Translations under genes and position numbers: made by a program | Assembly: GCF_000421545.1 (NCBI RefSeq) | Contig: NZ_ATXF01000004.1 | Location: 124,001-188,000 of the forward strand | DNA: 64,000 bases | Source: Agromyces italicus DSM 16388 | GTDB taxonomy: Bacteria > Actinomycetota > Actinomycetes > Actinomycetales > Microbacteriaceae | Direction of reading: 5' to 3' | In this document: piece after piece, positions 16,657 to 24,828 of the stretch | How the letters are laid out: the number at the start of each line of letters is the position of its first letter | How positions within the stretch are numbered: position 1 is the stretch's first letter | Notes under the pieces: generated by a model | The model's database searches: none | Seen by the model: only the letters and a program-made list of their open reading frames with translations | What the model was told of the DNA's origin: nothing

Positions 16657-18669
16657 TCAGTCTCGTCTCACATGGAGGACGTGCACCGGGCGCGTGAACG
16701 CGTCGAGCCGCACGTAGTCCGAGGCGCCCCACTCCCAGCTCGCGCCGGTGACGAGGTCGTCGACCTCGAACCGGGCGTCGTCGTCGATCCCGAGGGCCGC
16801 GAGATCGAGGTGCACCGTGGTCTCGCGGACCGAGTGGGGGTCGACGTTCGCGACGACGATGATCGTGTCGTCGCGCCCGTCGGGCGTGAACCGGCCGTCG
16901 AGGTGCTTCGAGTACACGAGCACCGAGTCGTCGTCGCTCGCGTGGACGTGCAGGTTGCGGAGCTGGGTGAGCGCCGGATGCTCGGCCCTGATGCGGTTCA
17001 GGATGCCGAGGTACAGCGCGAGCGACCTGCCCTCGGCTTCGGCCGCGGCGAAGTCGCGCGGCTTGTACTCGTACTTCTCGTTGTCGATCGCCTCTTCGGC
17101 ACCGGGCCGCGCAACCGACTCGAAGAGCTCGAACCCCGAGTAGACGCCCCAGAGCGGCGCCGCGGTCGCGGCGATCGTCGCGCGCACCGTGAACGCCGCC
17201 GGGCCGCCGAACTGCAGATACTCGGTGAGGATGTCGGGGGTGTTCACGAAGAGGTTCGGCCGCATGAAGTCCGCCGTCTCCTGGGTGACGGAGGTGAGGA
17301 ACTCCTCGAGTTCGGCCTTCGTGTTCCGCCAGGTGAAGTAGGAGTACGACTGCTGGAAGCCGACCATGGCGAGCGCCTGCATCATCGCCGGGCGGGTGAA
17401 CGCCTCCGCGAGGAAGACGACGCCCGGGTCCTCCGCGTTCACTGCGGCGATGAGCCGCTCCCAGAACACGAGGGGCTTCGTGTGCGGGTTGTCAACGCGG
17501 AAGATGCGCACGCCCTGCGTCATCCAGTGCCGCACGACGCGCAGCACCTCGGCGAAGATGCCCTCGGGGTCGTCGTCGAAGTTCACCGGGTAGATGTCCT
17601 GGTACTTCTTCGGCGGGTTCTCGGCGTAGCGGATCGTGCCGTCGGGCAGCTGCGTGAACCAGCCGGGATGCTCGGCGACCCACGGGTGGTCGGGCGAGGC
17701 CTGGAGCGCGAGGTCGAGCGCGATCTCGAGGCCCAGTGCGTTCGCGTGGCGTACGAACGCGCGGAAGTCGGCGAGCGTGCCGAGATCGGGATGCACGGCG
17801 TCGTGGCCGCCCGGGCTGCCGTCCTTCGTCGGGCCGCCGATCGCCCACGGCGAGCCGGGGTCGTCGGGTCCGGGCGTCAGGGTGTTGTTCGGTCCCTTTC
17901 GGTTCGTCACGCCGATGGGGTGGATCGGCGGCAGGTAGACGACGTCGAAGCCCATGGCCGCGACCGCGTCGAGGCGCCGCTGCGCAGTGCGGAACGTGCC
18001 CGACTTCCACATGCCGTCCTTCAAGCGCCTCGCCCCCTCCGAGCGGGGGAAGAACTCGTACCAGGCGCCGACCCCTGCGCGCCGGCGCTCGACCAGGATC
18101 GTGTGCTCGGGGGAGTCCGTCGAGAGGCGCGCGAGCGGGTGGGAGTCGAACTCGTCGAGGAGCGGGTCGTCGATGAGCGTGCGGCGAGCAGCGACGGATG
18201 CCGCGACGTCGCGCAGCCCGGCGGCAAGCGTCGTGAGTCGTGTGCGGGCCGCGAGCGGTCGGGCCTTCTCTGCGATGGCCCGGTCGAGCAGGCGCGCGCC
18301 GAGCTCGAACATCAGCTCGGCGTCGACCCCGGCGTCGACCTTGAGCGCGGCGTCGTTTCGCCACGTCGCGACCTCGTCGTCGAAGCCCGTGACGTGCCAG
18401 CGCCACTCGCCGATCTCGCCGAGCAGCACCTCGGCCTCCCATCGGTCGGTGCCGGCCGCCAGCGGAGACATCCTCTCTCGGCGCACCTCGCCTGATGGGC
18501 TCGTGATGACGAGCATCGCGCCCACCCGGTCGTGCCCTTCGCGGAACACGGTCGCGCGAAACGGCACCACCTCGCCCTCGAACGCCTTGGGGCGCCAACG
18601 CGCATCGGGCGCAGCGGGGGTCAGCCGGGTCACGGGGATCCGGCCGGCGAGCACGGGGGCGGTCGTCAC
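16657..18669 (-). CDS. glgE: Alpha-1,4-glucan:maltose-1-phosphate maltosyltransferase
   Basis: GlgE transfers maltose from maltose-1-phosphate to linear alpha-glucan; 670 residues, normal length. The N-terminal beta domain is followed by the GH13_3 barrel. Asp393 in RVDNPHTKP and Glu422 in FLAEAFTRP match the catalytic pair D394/E423 of the Streptomyces enzyme; KYQDIYP and PPIHPIGVTNRKGPNN are family signatures. The GTG at 18669 has a -10 box six bases upstream and no ribosome-binding site, suggesting a leaderless message. glgB follows directly. TreS and Pep2 (maltokinase), which usually make maltose-1-phosphate, are not next to it. Confidence 0.96.
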   Translation of the reverse strand: MTTAPVLAGRIPVTRLTPAAPDARWRPKAFEGEVVPFRATVFREGHDRVGAMLVITSPSGEVRRERMSPLAAGTDRWEAEVLLGEIGEWRWHVTGFDDEVATWRNDAALKVDAGVDAELMFELGARLLDRAIAEKARPLAARTRLTTLAAGLRDVAASVAARRTLIDDPLLDEFDSHPLARLSTDSPEHTILVERRRAGVGAWYEFFPRSEGARRLKDGMWKSGTFRTAQRRLDAVAAMGFDVVYLPPIHPIGVTNRKGPNNTLTPGPDDPGSPWAIGGPTKDGSPGGHDAVHPDLGTLADFRAFVRHANALGLEIALDLALQASPDHPWVAEHPGWFTQLPDGTIRYAENPPKKYQDIYPVNFDDDPEGIFAEVLRVVRHWMTQGVRIFRVDNPHTKPLVFWERLIAAVNAEDPGVVFLAEAFTRPAMMQALAMVGFQQSYSYFTWRNTKAELEEFLTSVTQETADFMRPNLFVNTPDILTEYLQFGGPAAFTVRATIAATAAPLWGVYSGFELFESVARPGAEEAIDNEKYEYKPRDFAAAEAEGRSLALYLGILNRIRAEHPALTQLRNLHVHASDDDSVLVYSKHLDGRFTPDGRDDTIIVVANVDPHSVRETTVHLDLAALGIDDDARFEVDDLVTGASWEWGASDYVRLDAFTRPVHVLHVRRD

Positions 18670-18675
18670 GGTTCG

Positions 18676-18681
18676 ACCGTA
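18676..18681 (-). promoter_or_regulatory. -10 box for leaderless glgE
   Basis: On the minus strand TACGGT, then six bases, then the GTG start of glgE. Confidence 0.6.
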
Positions 18682-18759
18682 GCGCGTGCGCGCCGGATCG
18701 TACTTGCGAACGCGGCCGGAACGTCATGACCGGCCGGCCGTTGAGGGTAGGTTTCGCGG

Positions 18760-18785
18760 CCGGCAGCGGTTCGCGAAGCTGCCGG
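18760..18785 (-). terminator. Hairpin downstream of glgX-ybaK
   Basis: Perfect 8-base arms CCGGCAGC (18760-18767) and GCTGCCGG (18778-18785) with a 10-base loop. It separates the glgX-ybaK operon from glgE and is a candidate terminator without a U-tract. Confidence 0.4.
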
Positions 18786-18790
18786 AGTCA

Positions 18791-18826
18791 GGGTTTCGAG
18801 ACGGCGCTGGCGCGCCGCCTCGACCC
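18791..18826. repeat. REP-like palindromic element
   Basis: Partial palindrome built on GTTTCGAGAC and GGCGC/GCGCC with CGAG/CTCG arms; it shares the TTCGAGAC core with the repeats at 52 kb, 58 kb and 62 kb. Confidence 0.5.
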
Positions 18827-18857
18827 GTGCCCATCCCCGTGCCCGGGCTCAGCCCGC

Positions 18858-19355
18858 TCAGCGGGTGCGGGCGATCGAAGCGTACCAGCCGGCCGTCACC
18901 GCGAGCAGGTCGTCAGGCGCGAGCTCGAGGTCGAGGCCGCGGCGACCGCCCGAGACGTAGATCGTCTCGTGGAGGATCGCCGACTCGTCGAGCACCGTCG
19001 GCAGCGCCGTCTTCTGGCCGATGGGGCTGATGCCGCCGACGACGTAGCCCGTCTTGCGCTCGGCGACGGCGGGGTCGGCCATCTCTGCGCGCTTGCCCCC
19101 CAGTGCGGCGGCAAGCGCCTTCAGGTCGAGCTGCATCGCCACGGGTACGATGCCGACAGCAAGGGCGCCATCGATGCTCGCGAGCAGGGTCTTGAAGACG
19201 CGGTCGGGGTCGAGGCCGAGCTTCTCGGCGGCTTCGAGGCCGTAGGCCGCGGCGCGCGGGTCGTGGTCGTAGCCGAGTGCGGTGAACGCGACGCCGGCCC
19301 GAGTGAGGGCGACCGTCGCGGGCGTGCCTGCCGAGGCATCCGCGCGCTTGGCCAT
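18858..19355 (-). CDS. ybaK: YbaK/EbsC-type aminoacyl-tRNA deacylase
   Basis: A 165-residue member of the YbaK/ProX family, which hydrolyses Cys-tRNA(Pro) mischarged by prolyl-tRNA synthetase. The family features are visible: FKTLLASIDGALAVGIVPV, the invariant Lys region RVFKTL, and GYVVGGISPIGQK, the conserved GG-SP segment of the active site. The start ATG shares one base with the glgX stop (TGATG), so it is translated coupled to glgX. There is no obvious functional link to glycogen metabolism. Confidence 0.92.
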   Translation of the reverse strand: MAKRADASAGTPATVALTRAGVAFTALGYDHDPRAAAYGLEAAEKLGLDPDRVFKTLLASIDGALAVGIVPVAMQLDLKALAAALGGKRAEMADPAVAERKTGYVVGGISPIGQKTALPTVLDESAILHETIYVSGGRRGLDLELAPDDLLAVTAGWYASIARTR

Positions 19356-21445
19356 CAGGCTGCGCCCGCTGCACGGAACAGTCGCATCGACTGGGCGCCG
19401 ACGATGATGGTGGTGCCTGGGGCGAGCGCCCCGGAGCCAGGCGAGCCGACTGACGTCGACGGCGCCTCGTTGGCCGAATCCCAGAGCGGCGTGTACCCGC
19501 TGACCTCGTCGTGCGACGGCAGCACGACCTCGGCGTCGGACTCGTGGGCGTGCACGACGAGGAGGATGCGGTTCGGCGCCTCGGTCTCCGGCGTCGAGGC
19601 GGCGAGGAACTGCAGCGTGCGCTCGGCGGGGGAGTTCCAGTCGTCGATGCCCATGGTCTCGCCGTCGGCGTTGAACCAGTCCATCTGCGAGGCACTCGGC
19701 ACGGTCTCACCGAGCCGCCCGAAGCGAATCGGTCGCAGCGCCGGGTTCTCGGCGCGCAACCGCATCAGGTGGCGGGCGGTCTCGAGCAGCTCGGGGGCGA
19801 ATCGGGGCCGGTCGGCCGTGTCCCACGCGAGCCAGGTGAGCGGCGAGTCGTGGCAGTACGCGTTGTTGTTGCCGCGTTGGCTACGGCCGAACTCGTCGCC
19901 CGCCGTGATCATCGGCACGCCCGCTGAGAGCAGCAGCGTGCCGAGCAGGTTCCGGATGCTCCGGCGCCGCGAGGCCCGCACGACCGGGTCGGCCGCCTCG
20001 CCCTCGACGCCGTGGTTGTACGAGTTGTTGGAGTCGGTGCCGTCGCGGTTCTGCTCACCGTTGCCCTGGTTGTGCTTGACGTCGTAGGCGGTGAGGTCGG
20101 CGAGCGTGAACCCGTCGTGCGCGGTCACGAAGTTGAGGCTCGCGAGGGGCCCGCGCTCGCCCGAGAATGTGTTCGACGAGCCCGCGAGACGCGTGGCGAA
20201 GCGGCCGATGCCGCTGCCCGCCGAGCCGGTCTCGCGCTCGCGCCGCAGGTCGCCGAGCCAGAATTCGCGCATGCGGTCGCGGTAGCGGTCGTTCCATTCG
20301 GTGAAGCCCGCTGGGAAGTTGCCCGTCTGCCAGCCGCCGGTGCCGAAATCCCACGGCTCGGCGATGAGTTTCGAGGCCCCGATCACCGGGTCGTCGAGCA
20401 TGGCGCGCAGCAGCGGATGCTCCGGCGTGAACGTCTCGCGCTCGTCACGGCCGAGCGTGGCGGCGAGGTCGAGACGGAATCCGTCAACCTGCAGCTCGTC
20501 GGCGAAGTAGCGCATCGAGTCGAGCACGAGCCGTTGCGACGCCTCGGCGGTGAAGTCGAGGCTGTTGCCGCAACCCGTGGTGTCGACGTAGTGGCCGTGC
20601 GCGTCGTGCCGGTAGTAGGCGGCGTTGTCGATGCCCCGGAAGGAGGAGGTCGGCCCCTCGCGGCCCTCTTCGGCGGTGTGGTTGTAGACGACGTCGAGCA
20701 CGACCTCGAGGCCGGCCTCGTGCAGGCGCCGCACCATGCCGGCGAACTCGCGTCGGACGGCGGCGGCACCTTCGGCTCGAGCCGCCGAGCTCGCGTACGG
20801 CGAGTGGGCGGTGAAGAACGCGAGCGTGTTGTAGCCCCAGTAGTTGATCTTGCCCTGGCGCACGAGGCGCTCCTCCGACACGAACGCGTGTACGGGCAGC
20901 AGTTCGACGGTTGTGATGCCGAGGTTCACGAGGTACTCGAGCGAGGCGTCGTGCGCGAGGCCGGCGTAGGTGCCGCGCAGGGGCTCGGGCACGGCGGGAT
21001 TCAGCTTCGAGAAGCCCCGCACGTGTGTTTCATAGACCACGGTGCGGTCGAGTGGAACGCGGGGCTTGGCCGAAACGCCCCACTCGAAGCCCGTCGCGGT
21101 GAGCGGCTCGAGAGCGACGCCGCGCCACGAGCCGTCGTCGGCGCGCGCGAGTCCGCGGGCGTAGGGATCGAGCAGGGTGTGTACCGGGTTGAACGCGTGC
21201 GGGGCTCCCGCAGGCCCGTCGACGCGCAGGCCGTAGTGGGCGCCCGGGCGGAGTTCGGTCGACTCGCCCTGCCAGACGCCGTGGTCGCCCCGCACGAGGG
21301 GAGTGCGGGCGATCACGCAGTCGAGGTCGTCGGCGTCGAACACGACGAGGTCGACCGAGGTCGCGTGCTGCGACCAGACCCTCGCGACCCCGCCGTCGGC
21401 GCCCGCATGCACACCGAGGTCGTGCAGGGGATCGCGCTCAGGCAT
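19355..21445 (-). CDS. glgX: Glycogen debranching enzyme
   Basis: GlgX/TreX-type GH13_11 isoamylase, 696 residues, which removes alpha-1,6 branches from glycogen or limit dextrins. The ATG at 21445 gives MPERDPLHDLGVHAG and is preferred because it lies 8 bases after a TACTGT hexamer. A CBM48 domain (GAHYGLRVDGP region) is followed by the barrel: VVYNHTAEE, the nucleophile Asp in GFRLDLAATLGRD, the acid/base Glu in LIAEPWDFG and NFVTAHDGFTLADL. It lies upstream of glgE-glgB but in a separate unit, and has ybaK as its operon partner. Confidence 0.95.
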   Translation of the reverse strand: MPERDPLHDLGVHAGADGGVARVWSQHATSVDLVVFDADDLDCVIARTPLVRGDHGVWQGESTELRPGAHYGLRVDGPAGAPHAFNPVHTLLDPYARGLARADDGSWRGVALEPLTATGFEWGVSAKPRVPLDRTVVYETHVRGFSKLNPAVPEPLRGTYAGLAHDASLEYLVNLGITTVELLPVHAFVSEERLVRQGKINYWGYNTLAFFTAHSPYASSAARAEGAAAVRREFAGMVRRLHEAGLEVVLDVVYNHTAEEGREGPTSSFRGIDNAAYYRHDAHGHYVDTTGCGNSLDFTAEASQRLVLDSMRYFADELQVDGFRLDLAATLGRDERETFTPEHPLLRAMLDDPVIGASKLIAEPWDFGTGGWQTGNFPAGFTEWNDRYRDRMREFWLGDLRRERETGSAGSGIGRFATRLAGSSNTFSGERGPLASLNFVTAHDGFTLADLTAYDVKHNQGNGEQNRDGTDSNNSYNHGVEGEAADPVVRASRRRSIRNLLGTLLLSAGVPMITAGDEFGRSQRGNNNAYCHDSPLTWLAWDTADRPRFAPELLETARHLMRLRAENPALRPIRFGRLGETVPSASQMDWFNADGETMGIDDWNSPAERTLQFLAASTPETEAPNRILLVVHAHESDAEVVLPSHDEVSGYTPLWDSANEAPSTSVGSPGSGALAPGTTIIVGAQSMRLFRAAGAA

Positions 21446-21452
21446 GCGATCT

Positions 21453-21458
21453 ACAGTA
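21453..21458 (-). promoter_or_regulatory. -10 box, leaderless-type, for glgX
   Basis: TACTGT on the minus strand, seven bases before the ATG of glgX. Confidence 0.5.
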
Positions 21459-21534
21459 GTTCGTGGAGGCGAGACGCCTGCAAGTGCATACACGCCCGTG
21501 TCGCGTACGCATTCGGTCACACCCCGGAGGTCAC

Positions 21535-22794
21535 ATGGTCTACCTCGACCACGCCGCGACCACGCCGATGCTGCCTGAGGCCATCGACGCGCTCACGGCC
21601 GCGCTCGCCGTGGTGGGCAACCCGTCATCGATCCACAGCGCGGGCCAGCAGGCCAAGCGCCTGCTCGAGGAGTCGCGCGAGCAGATCGCTGCGACGCTCG
21701 GCGCCGACGGCATCGAGATCGTGTTCACGGGCAACGGCACCGAGGCGGTGAACCTCGCGATCAAGGGGCTCTGGTGGCAGCGGCATACGGCTGCCGGGGT
21801 AGTGGCGGGGGCCGCCGAGGCGCCTGTCGCGCGTCGCCGCATCCTCATGCCGGCGGGGGAGCACCACGCCACGATCGACACCGTCGAGTGGCTCGTCGCC
21901 CACGAGGGGGCCGAGGTGGTCGAGCTGCCGATCGACGAGGTGGGCCGGGTTCGCCTCGACGTGCTCGCAGACGAGCTCGACCGTGACGCGGCATCCGTCG
22001 CCCTCGTCACCATGCTCTGGGCCAACAACGAGGTCGGCACGATCGAGCCCGTCGAAGAGGCGGCGCGTATGACCGCTCGCGCGGGCGTGCCGCTGCACGT
22101 CGATGCGATCGCCGCCTACGGGCAGGTCCCGATCGACTTCCACGGCATTCGACGTGCGACGGATGCCCCGCGCGGCGCCGGACTCGTCGCCCTCAGCGTC
22201 TCGGCGCACAAGATCGGCGGGCCCGCGGGCATCGGCGCGCTCGTGCTCGACCGCTCGGCGGCCGTCGAACCGCTCATCCACGGAGGCGGCCAGCAGCGCA
22301 AGGTGCGCTCGGGCACGCAGGACGTGGCGGCCGCGGTCTCGTTCGCGGCGGCGGCGAAGGTGACCGCGTCGCGTCTGGGCGACGATGCGGCGAGGATGTC
22401 GGCGCTTCGCGACCGACTCGTCGCGGGCGTCGCGGCGACCGTGCCCGACGCACGCCTGTCGGGCGACGTCGGCCCCGGGGCATCCGTTCGACTGCCCGGC
22501 AATGCGCACTTCTCGTTTCCCGGCTGCGAGGGCGACTCGCTGCTCTTCCTCCTCGATGCGGCCGGGGTCGCCGTCTCGACCGGCTCGGCCTGCCAGGCGG
22601 GCGTGCCCGAACCCTCCCATGTGCTGATGGCGATGGGCCGGAGCGAGGCCGACGCGCGCGGCGCACTGCGCATCACGATCGGCCACAGCTCGACCGACGC
22701 CGACGTCGACGCGTTCCTCTCGGCGCTGCCTGCGGCGCATGCACTCGCCGCGAAGGCCGGTCTCGCGGCCCGGGCGACCTCCTTCGACCGCTGA
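21535..22794 (+). CDS. Cysteine desulfurase (IscS/NifS family)
   Basis: PLP-dependent enzyme that removes sulfur from cysteine as persulfide; 419 residues. The ATG at 21535 follows GGAGG and gives MVYLDHAATTPML, the canonical N-terminus. Lys226 in SAHKIGGPAGIG binds PLP and Cys353 in STGSACQAGVPEPS carries the persulfide; NEVGTIEPV and the HVDA motif (LHVDAIAAYGQ) are also present. The short active-site loop suits the IscS group. It lies directly upstream of mnmA, so its main job is probably to supply sulfur for tRNA 2-thiouridine, as in other actinobacteria that use SufS for Fe-S clusters. Confidence 0.95.
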   Translation: MVYLDHAATTPMLPEAIDALTAALAVVGNPSSIHSAGQQAKRLLEESREQIAATLGADGIEIVFTGNGTEAVNLAIKGLWWQRHTAAGVVAGAAEAPVARRRILMPAGEHHATIDTVEWLVAHEGAEVVELPIDEVGRVRLDVLADELDRDAASVALVTMLWANNEVGTIEPVEEAARMTARAGVPLHVDAIAAYGQVPIDFHGIRRATDAPRGAGLVALSVSAHKIGGPAGIGALVLDRSAAVEPLIHGGGQQRKVRSGTQDVAAAVSFAAAAKVTASRLGDDAARMSALRDRLVAGVAATVPDARLSGDVGPGASVRLPGNAHFSFPGCEGDSLLFLLDAAGVAVSTGSACQAGVPEPSHVLMAMGRSEADARGALRITIGHSSTDADVDAFLSALPAAHALAAKAGLAARATSFDR

Positions 22795-22832
22795 GATCGC
22801 GGCTTCTCCGGAGCGTGGTTGCCGAGAACCCT

Positions 22833-22922
22833 GTTTCTCAGGAAACTCGGGCACCGGGCGTCCCTCGTGCGGCCGAAATCTCCTGAGAAACGTCGTTATC
22901 CGGGTGCCGCCTCCTGAGAAAC
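22833..22922. repeat. Three copies of TCCTGAGAAAC upstream of mnmA
   Basis: The 11-mer occurs inverted at 22833-22843 and direct at 22881-22891 and 22912-22922; the last two extend to TCCTGAGAAACGT and are 31 bases apart. They fill the 174-base gap between the desulfurase gene and mnmA. They may be operator sites or short dispersed repeats. Confidence 0.7.
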
Positions 22923-22956
22923 GTGGGGTGTCGGGAAACACGGAGGTGCGCTTGCC

Positions 22957-22962
22957 TACACT
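22957..22962 (+). promoter_or_regulatory. -10 box for leaderless mnmA
   Basis: TACACT, six bases, then the GTG of mnmA at 22969. The GGAGGGG in between abuts the start and is too close to serve as a ribosome-binding site. Confidence 0.6.
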
Positions 22963-22968
22963 GGAGGG

Positions 22969-24093
22969 GTGAAGGTTCTCGCAGCGATGAGCGGCGGCGT
23001 CGACAGCGCCGTCGCCGCTGCGCGCGCCGTCGAGGCGGGCCACGAGGTCGTCGGGGTGCATCTCGCGCTCAGCCGCATGCCGGGCACGCTCCGCACCGGC
23101 AGCCGCGGCTGCTGCACCATCGAAGACTCGATGGACGCGCAGCGGGCTGCGAACGTCCTCGGTATCCCGTACTACGTGTGGGACTTCTCCGAGCGGTTCA
23201 AGGCCGACGTCGTCGACGACTTCATCGCCGAGTACTCGGCGGGGCGCACCCCGAACCCCTGCATGCGCTGCAACGAGCGGATCAAGTTCGCCGCCCTCCT
23301 CGAGAAGGCGCTCGCGCTCGGCTTCGACGCCGTCGCCACCGGCCACTACGCGAAGGTCGTGACCGGCGCCTCGGGCGCGCTCGAACTGCACCGCGCGAAC
23401 GCGGAGTCGAAAGACCAGTCGTACGTGCTCGGCGTGCTCACGGCCGAGCAGCTCGCCCACGCCTACTTCCCGCTCGGCGACACCGCCTCGAAGCAGCTCG
23501 TCCGCGCCGAGGCCGCCGAGCGCGGCCTCAGCGTCGCGCAGAAGCCCGACTCCTACGACATCTGCTTCATCCCCGACGGCGACACGAAGGGCTGGCTCGC
23601 CGAGCGCGTCGGCACCGAGACCGGCGACATCGTCGACCGCTCGGGCGCCGTCGTCGGCTCGCACGAGGGCGCCCACGCGTTCACCGTCGGCCAGCGCCGC
23701 GGCATGCGGCTCGGCACCCCAGCGTCCGACGGCAAGCCCCGCTTCGTGCTCGAGGTGCGACCGAAGGAGAACACCGTCGTCGTCGGCCCGAAGGAGGCGC
23801 TCGCGATCGGCCTCATCGCCGGGTCGCGCTACTCCTGGGCCGGCCTCGACCCAGTGGCATCCGGTCTCGTGGCCGCCGACGGCGAGGCGTTCGACTGCGA
23901 GGTGCAGATCAGGGCGCACGCCGATCCGGTGCCCGCGTCGGCCGTGCTCGACGGCGGCGAACTCGTCGTCACCCCGGTGCAGCCGCTCGACGGCGTCGCC
24001 CCCGGCCAGACCGCCGTCATCTACGTCGGCACCCGCGTGCTCGGCCAGTTCACGATCGACCGCACCGTCAGCGCGGTGCCCGTGGGGGCGTAG
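22969..24093 (+). CDS. mnmA: tRNA-specific 2-thiouridylase
   Basis: Makes 2-thiouridine at the wobble base of tRNA Lys, Glu and Gln; 374 residues. The PP-loop [11 protein letters not shown] binds ATP. The two catalytic cysteines are in [14 protein letters not shown] and [16 protein letters not shown], the DQSYVL segment and a C-terminal beta-barrel ([10 protein letters not shown] onwards) complete the family picture. It uses sulfur from the cysteine desulfurase encoded upstream; the intergenic repeats and its own promoter show it can be expressed separately. Confidence 0.97.
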   Translation: MKVLAAMSGGVDSAVAAARAVEAGHEVVGVHLALSRMPGTLRTGSRGCCTIEDSMDAQRAANVLGIPYYVWDFSERFKADVVDDFIAEYSAGRTPNPCMRCNERIKFAALLEKALALGFDAVATGHYAKVVTGASGALELHRANAESKDQSYVLGVLTAEQLAHAYFPLGDTASKQLVRAEAAERGLSVAQKPDSYDICFIPDGDTKGWLAERVGTETGDIVDRSGAVVGSHEGAHAFTVGQRRGMRLGTPASDGKPRFVLEVRPKENTVVVGPKEALAIGLIAGSRYSWAGLDPVASGLVAADGEAFDCEVQIRAHADPVPASAVLDGGELVVTPVQPLDGVAPGQTAVIYVGTRVLGQFTIDRTVSAVPVGA

Positions 24094-24119
24094 CGGGCGA
24101 GTCCGCGCGGCACGCCCCC
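24084..24119. terminator. Hairpin between convergent mnmA and trkA
   Basis: GGGGGCGT (24084-24091) pairs with ACGCCCCC (24112-24119), with an inner GCGG/CCGC pair. It includes the mnmA stop and separates two convergent genes; no U-tract. Confidence 0.45.
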
Positions 24120-24129
24120 GCTGCACCGC

Positions 24130-24828
24130 TCAGCGGAGTTGCGCGAACGCCTCGGCGTCGGCGGTCGGCCCGACGATGAGGATCGTGTCGCCCGCGTGCA
24201 GCACGGTCGCATTGTCGGCGTTCCGCCACGCCTCGTCGCCGTGCTGGTAGGCGGCGACGGTGATGCCGTGGCTCGATCTGATGCCGGTGTCGCCGAGCGG
24301 CTTGCCGTGCAGCACCGACGGGGCCGCAGTCTTCACGAGCGCGTAGCCCGGTGCGACCTCGATGTAGTCGAGGGCGGCACCGCGTACGAGGTGCGCCACG
24401 CGCCGGCCCATGTCCTTCTCGGGGTAGATCACGTGATGGACCCCGAGCTGCTCGAGGATGAGCCCGTGGCGGTCGTCGACGGCCTTCGCCCAGATGACCG
24501 GGATCTTCATGCTGAGCAGCACCGAACAGGTGAGGATCGACGCCGAGATGTCACCGCCGATCGCGACGACGACACGGTCGAACTCGTCGACGGCGAGCTG
24601 GCGCAGCGCCTCCTCCTTCGTGGAGTCGGCGCGCACGACCTGGGTGAGCTCGCCGTTCAGGGCCTGGACGAGATCCTCCTCGAGATCGATGCCGAGCACT
24701 TCGGTGCCCCCGGCCATGAGTTCGAGTGCGAGGGCGCTGCCGAAGCGGCCGAGGCCGATCACGGCGACGGAGTCGGCCTCGGCGATGCGGCGCGACGTGT
24801 CGCCGCCGAAGAGGGGGAACCTAACCAA
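24130..24828 (-). CDS. TrkA/KtrA potassium uptake regulatory subunit
   Basis: A 232-residue cytoplasmic RCK protein that gates the TrkH/KtrB channel. The N-terminal Rossmann fold has VAVIGLGRFGSALALEL for nucleotide binding and an acidic residue ending strand two (GIDLEED). The RCK_C domain starts near residue 150 (DYIEVAPGYALVK). A single RCK unit rather than the doubled TrkA points to the Ktr type. Its start overlaps the end of the channel gene by eight bases. Confidence 0.93.
   Translation of the reverse strand: MVRFPLFGGDTSRRIAEADSVAVIGLGRFGSALALELMAGGTEVLGIDLEEDLVQALNGELTQVVRADSTKEEALRQLAVDEFDRVVVAIGGDISASILTCSVLLSMKIPVIWAKAVDDRHGLILEQLGVHHVIYPEKDMGRRVAHLVRGAALDYIEVAPGYALVKTAAPSVLHGKPLGDTGIRSSHGITVAAYQHGDEAWRNADNATVLHAGDTILIVGPTADAEAFAQLR

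Noticed and set aside
22739-22972. Small open frame across the gap before mnmA
   Set aside because: It overlaps the end of the desulfurase gene and runs through the TCCTGAGAAAC repeats; no ribosome-binding site or family resemblance.
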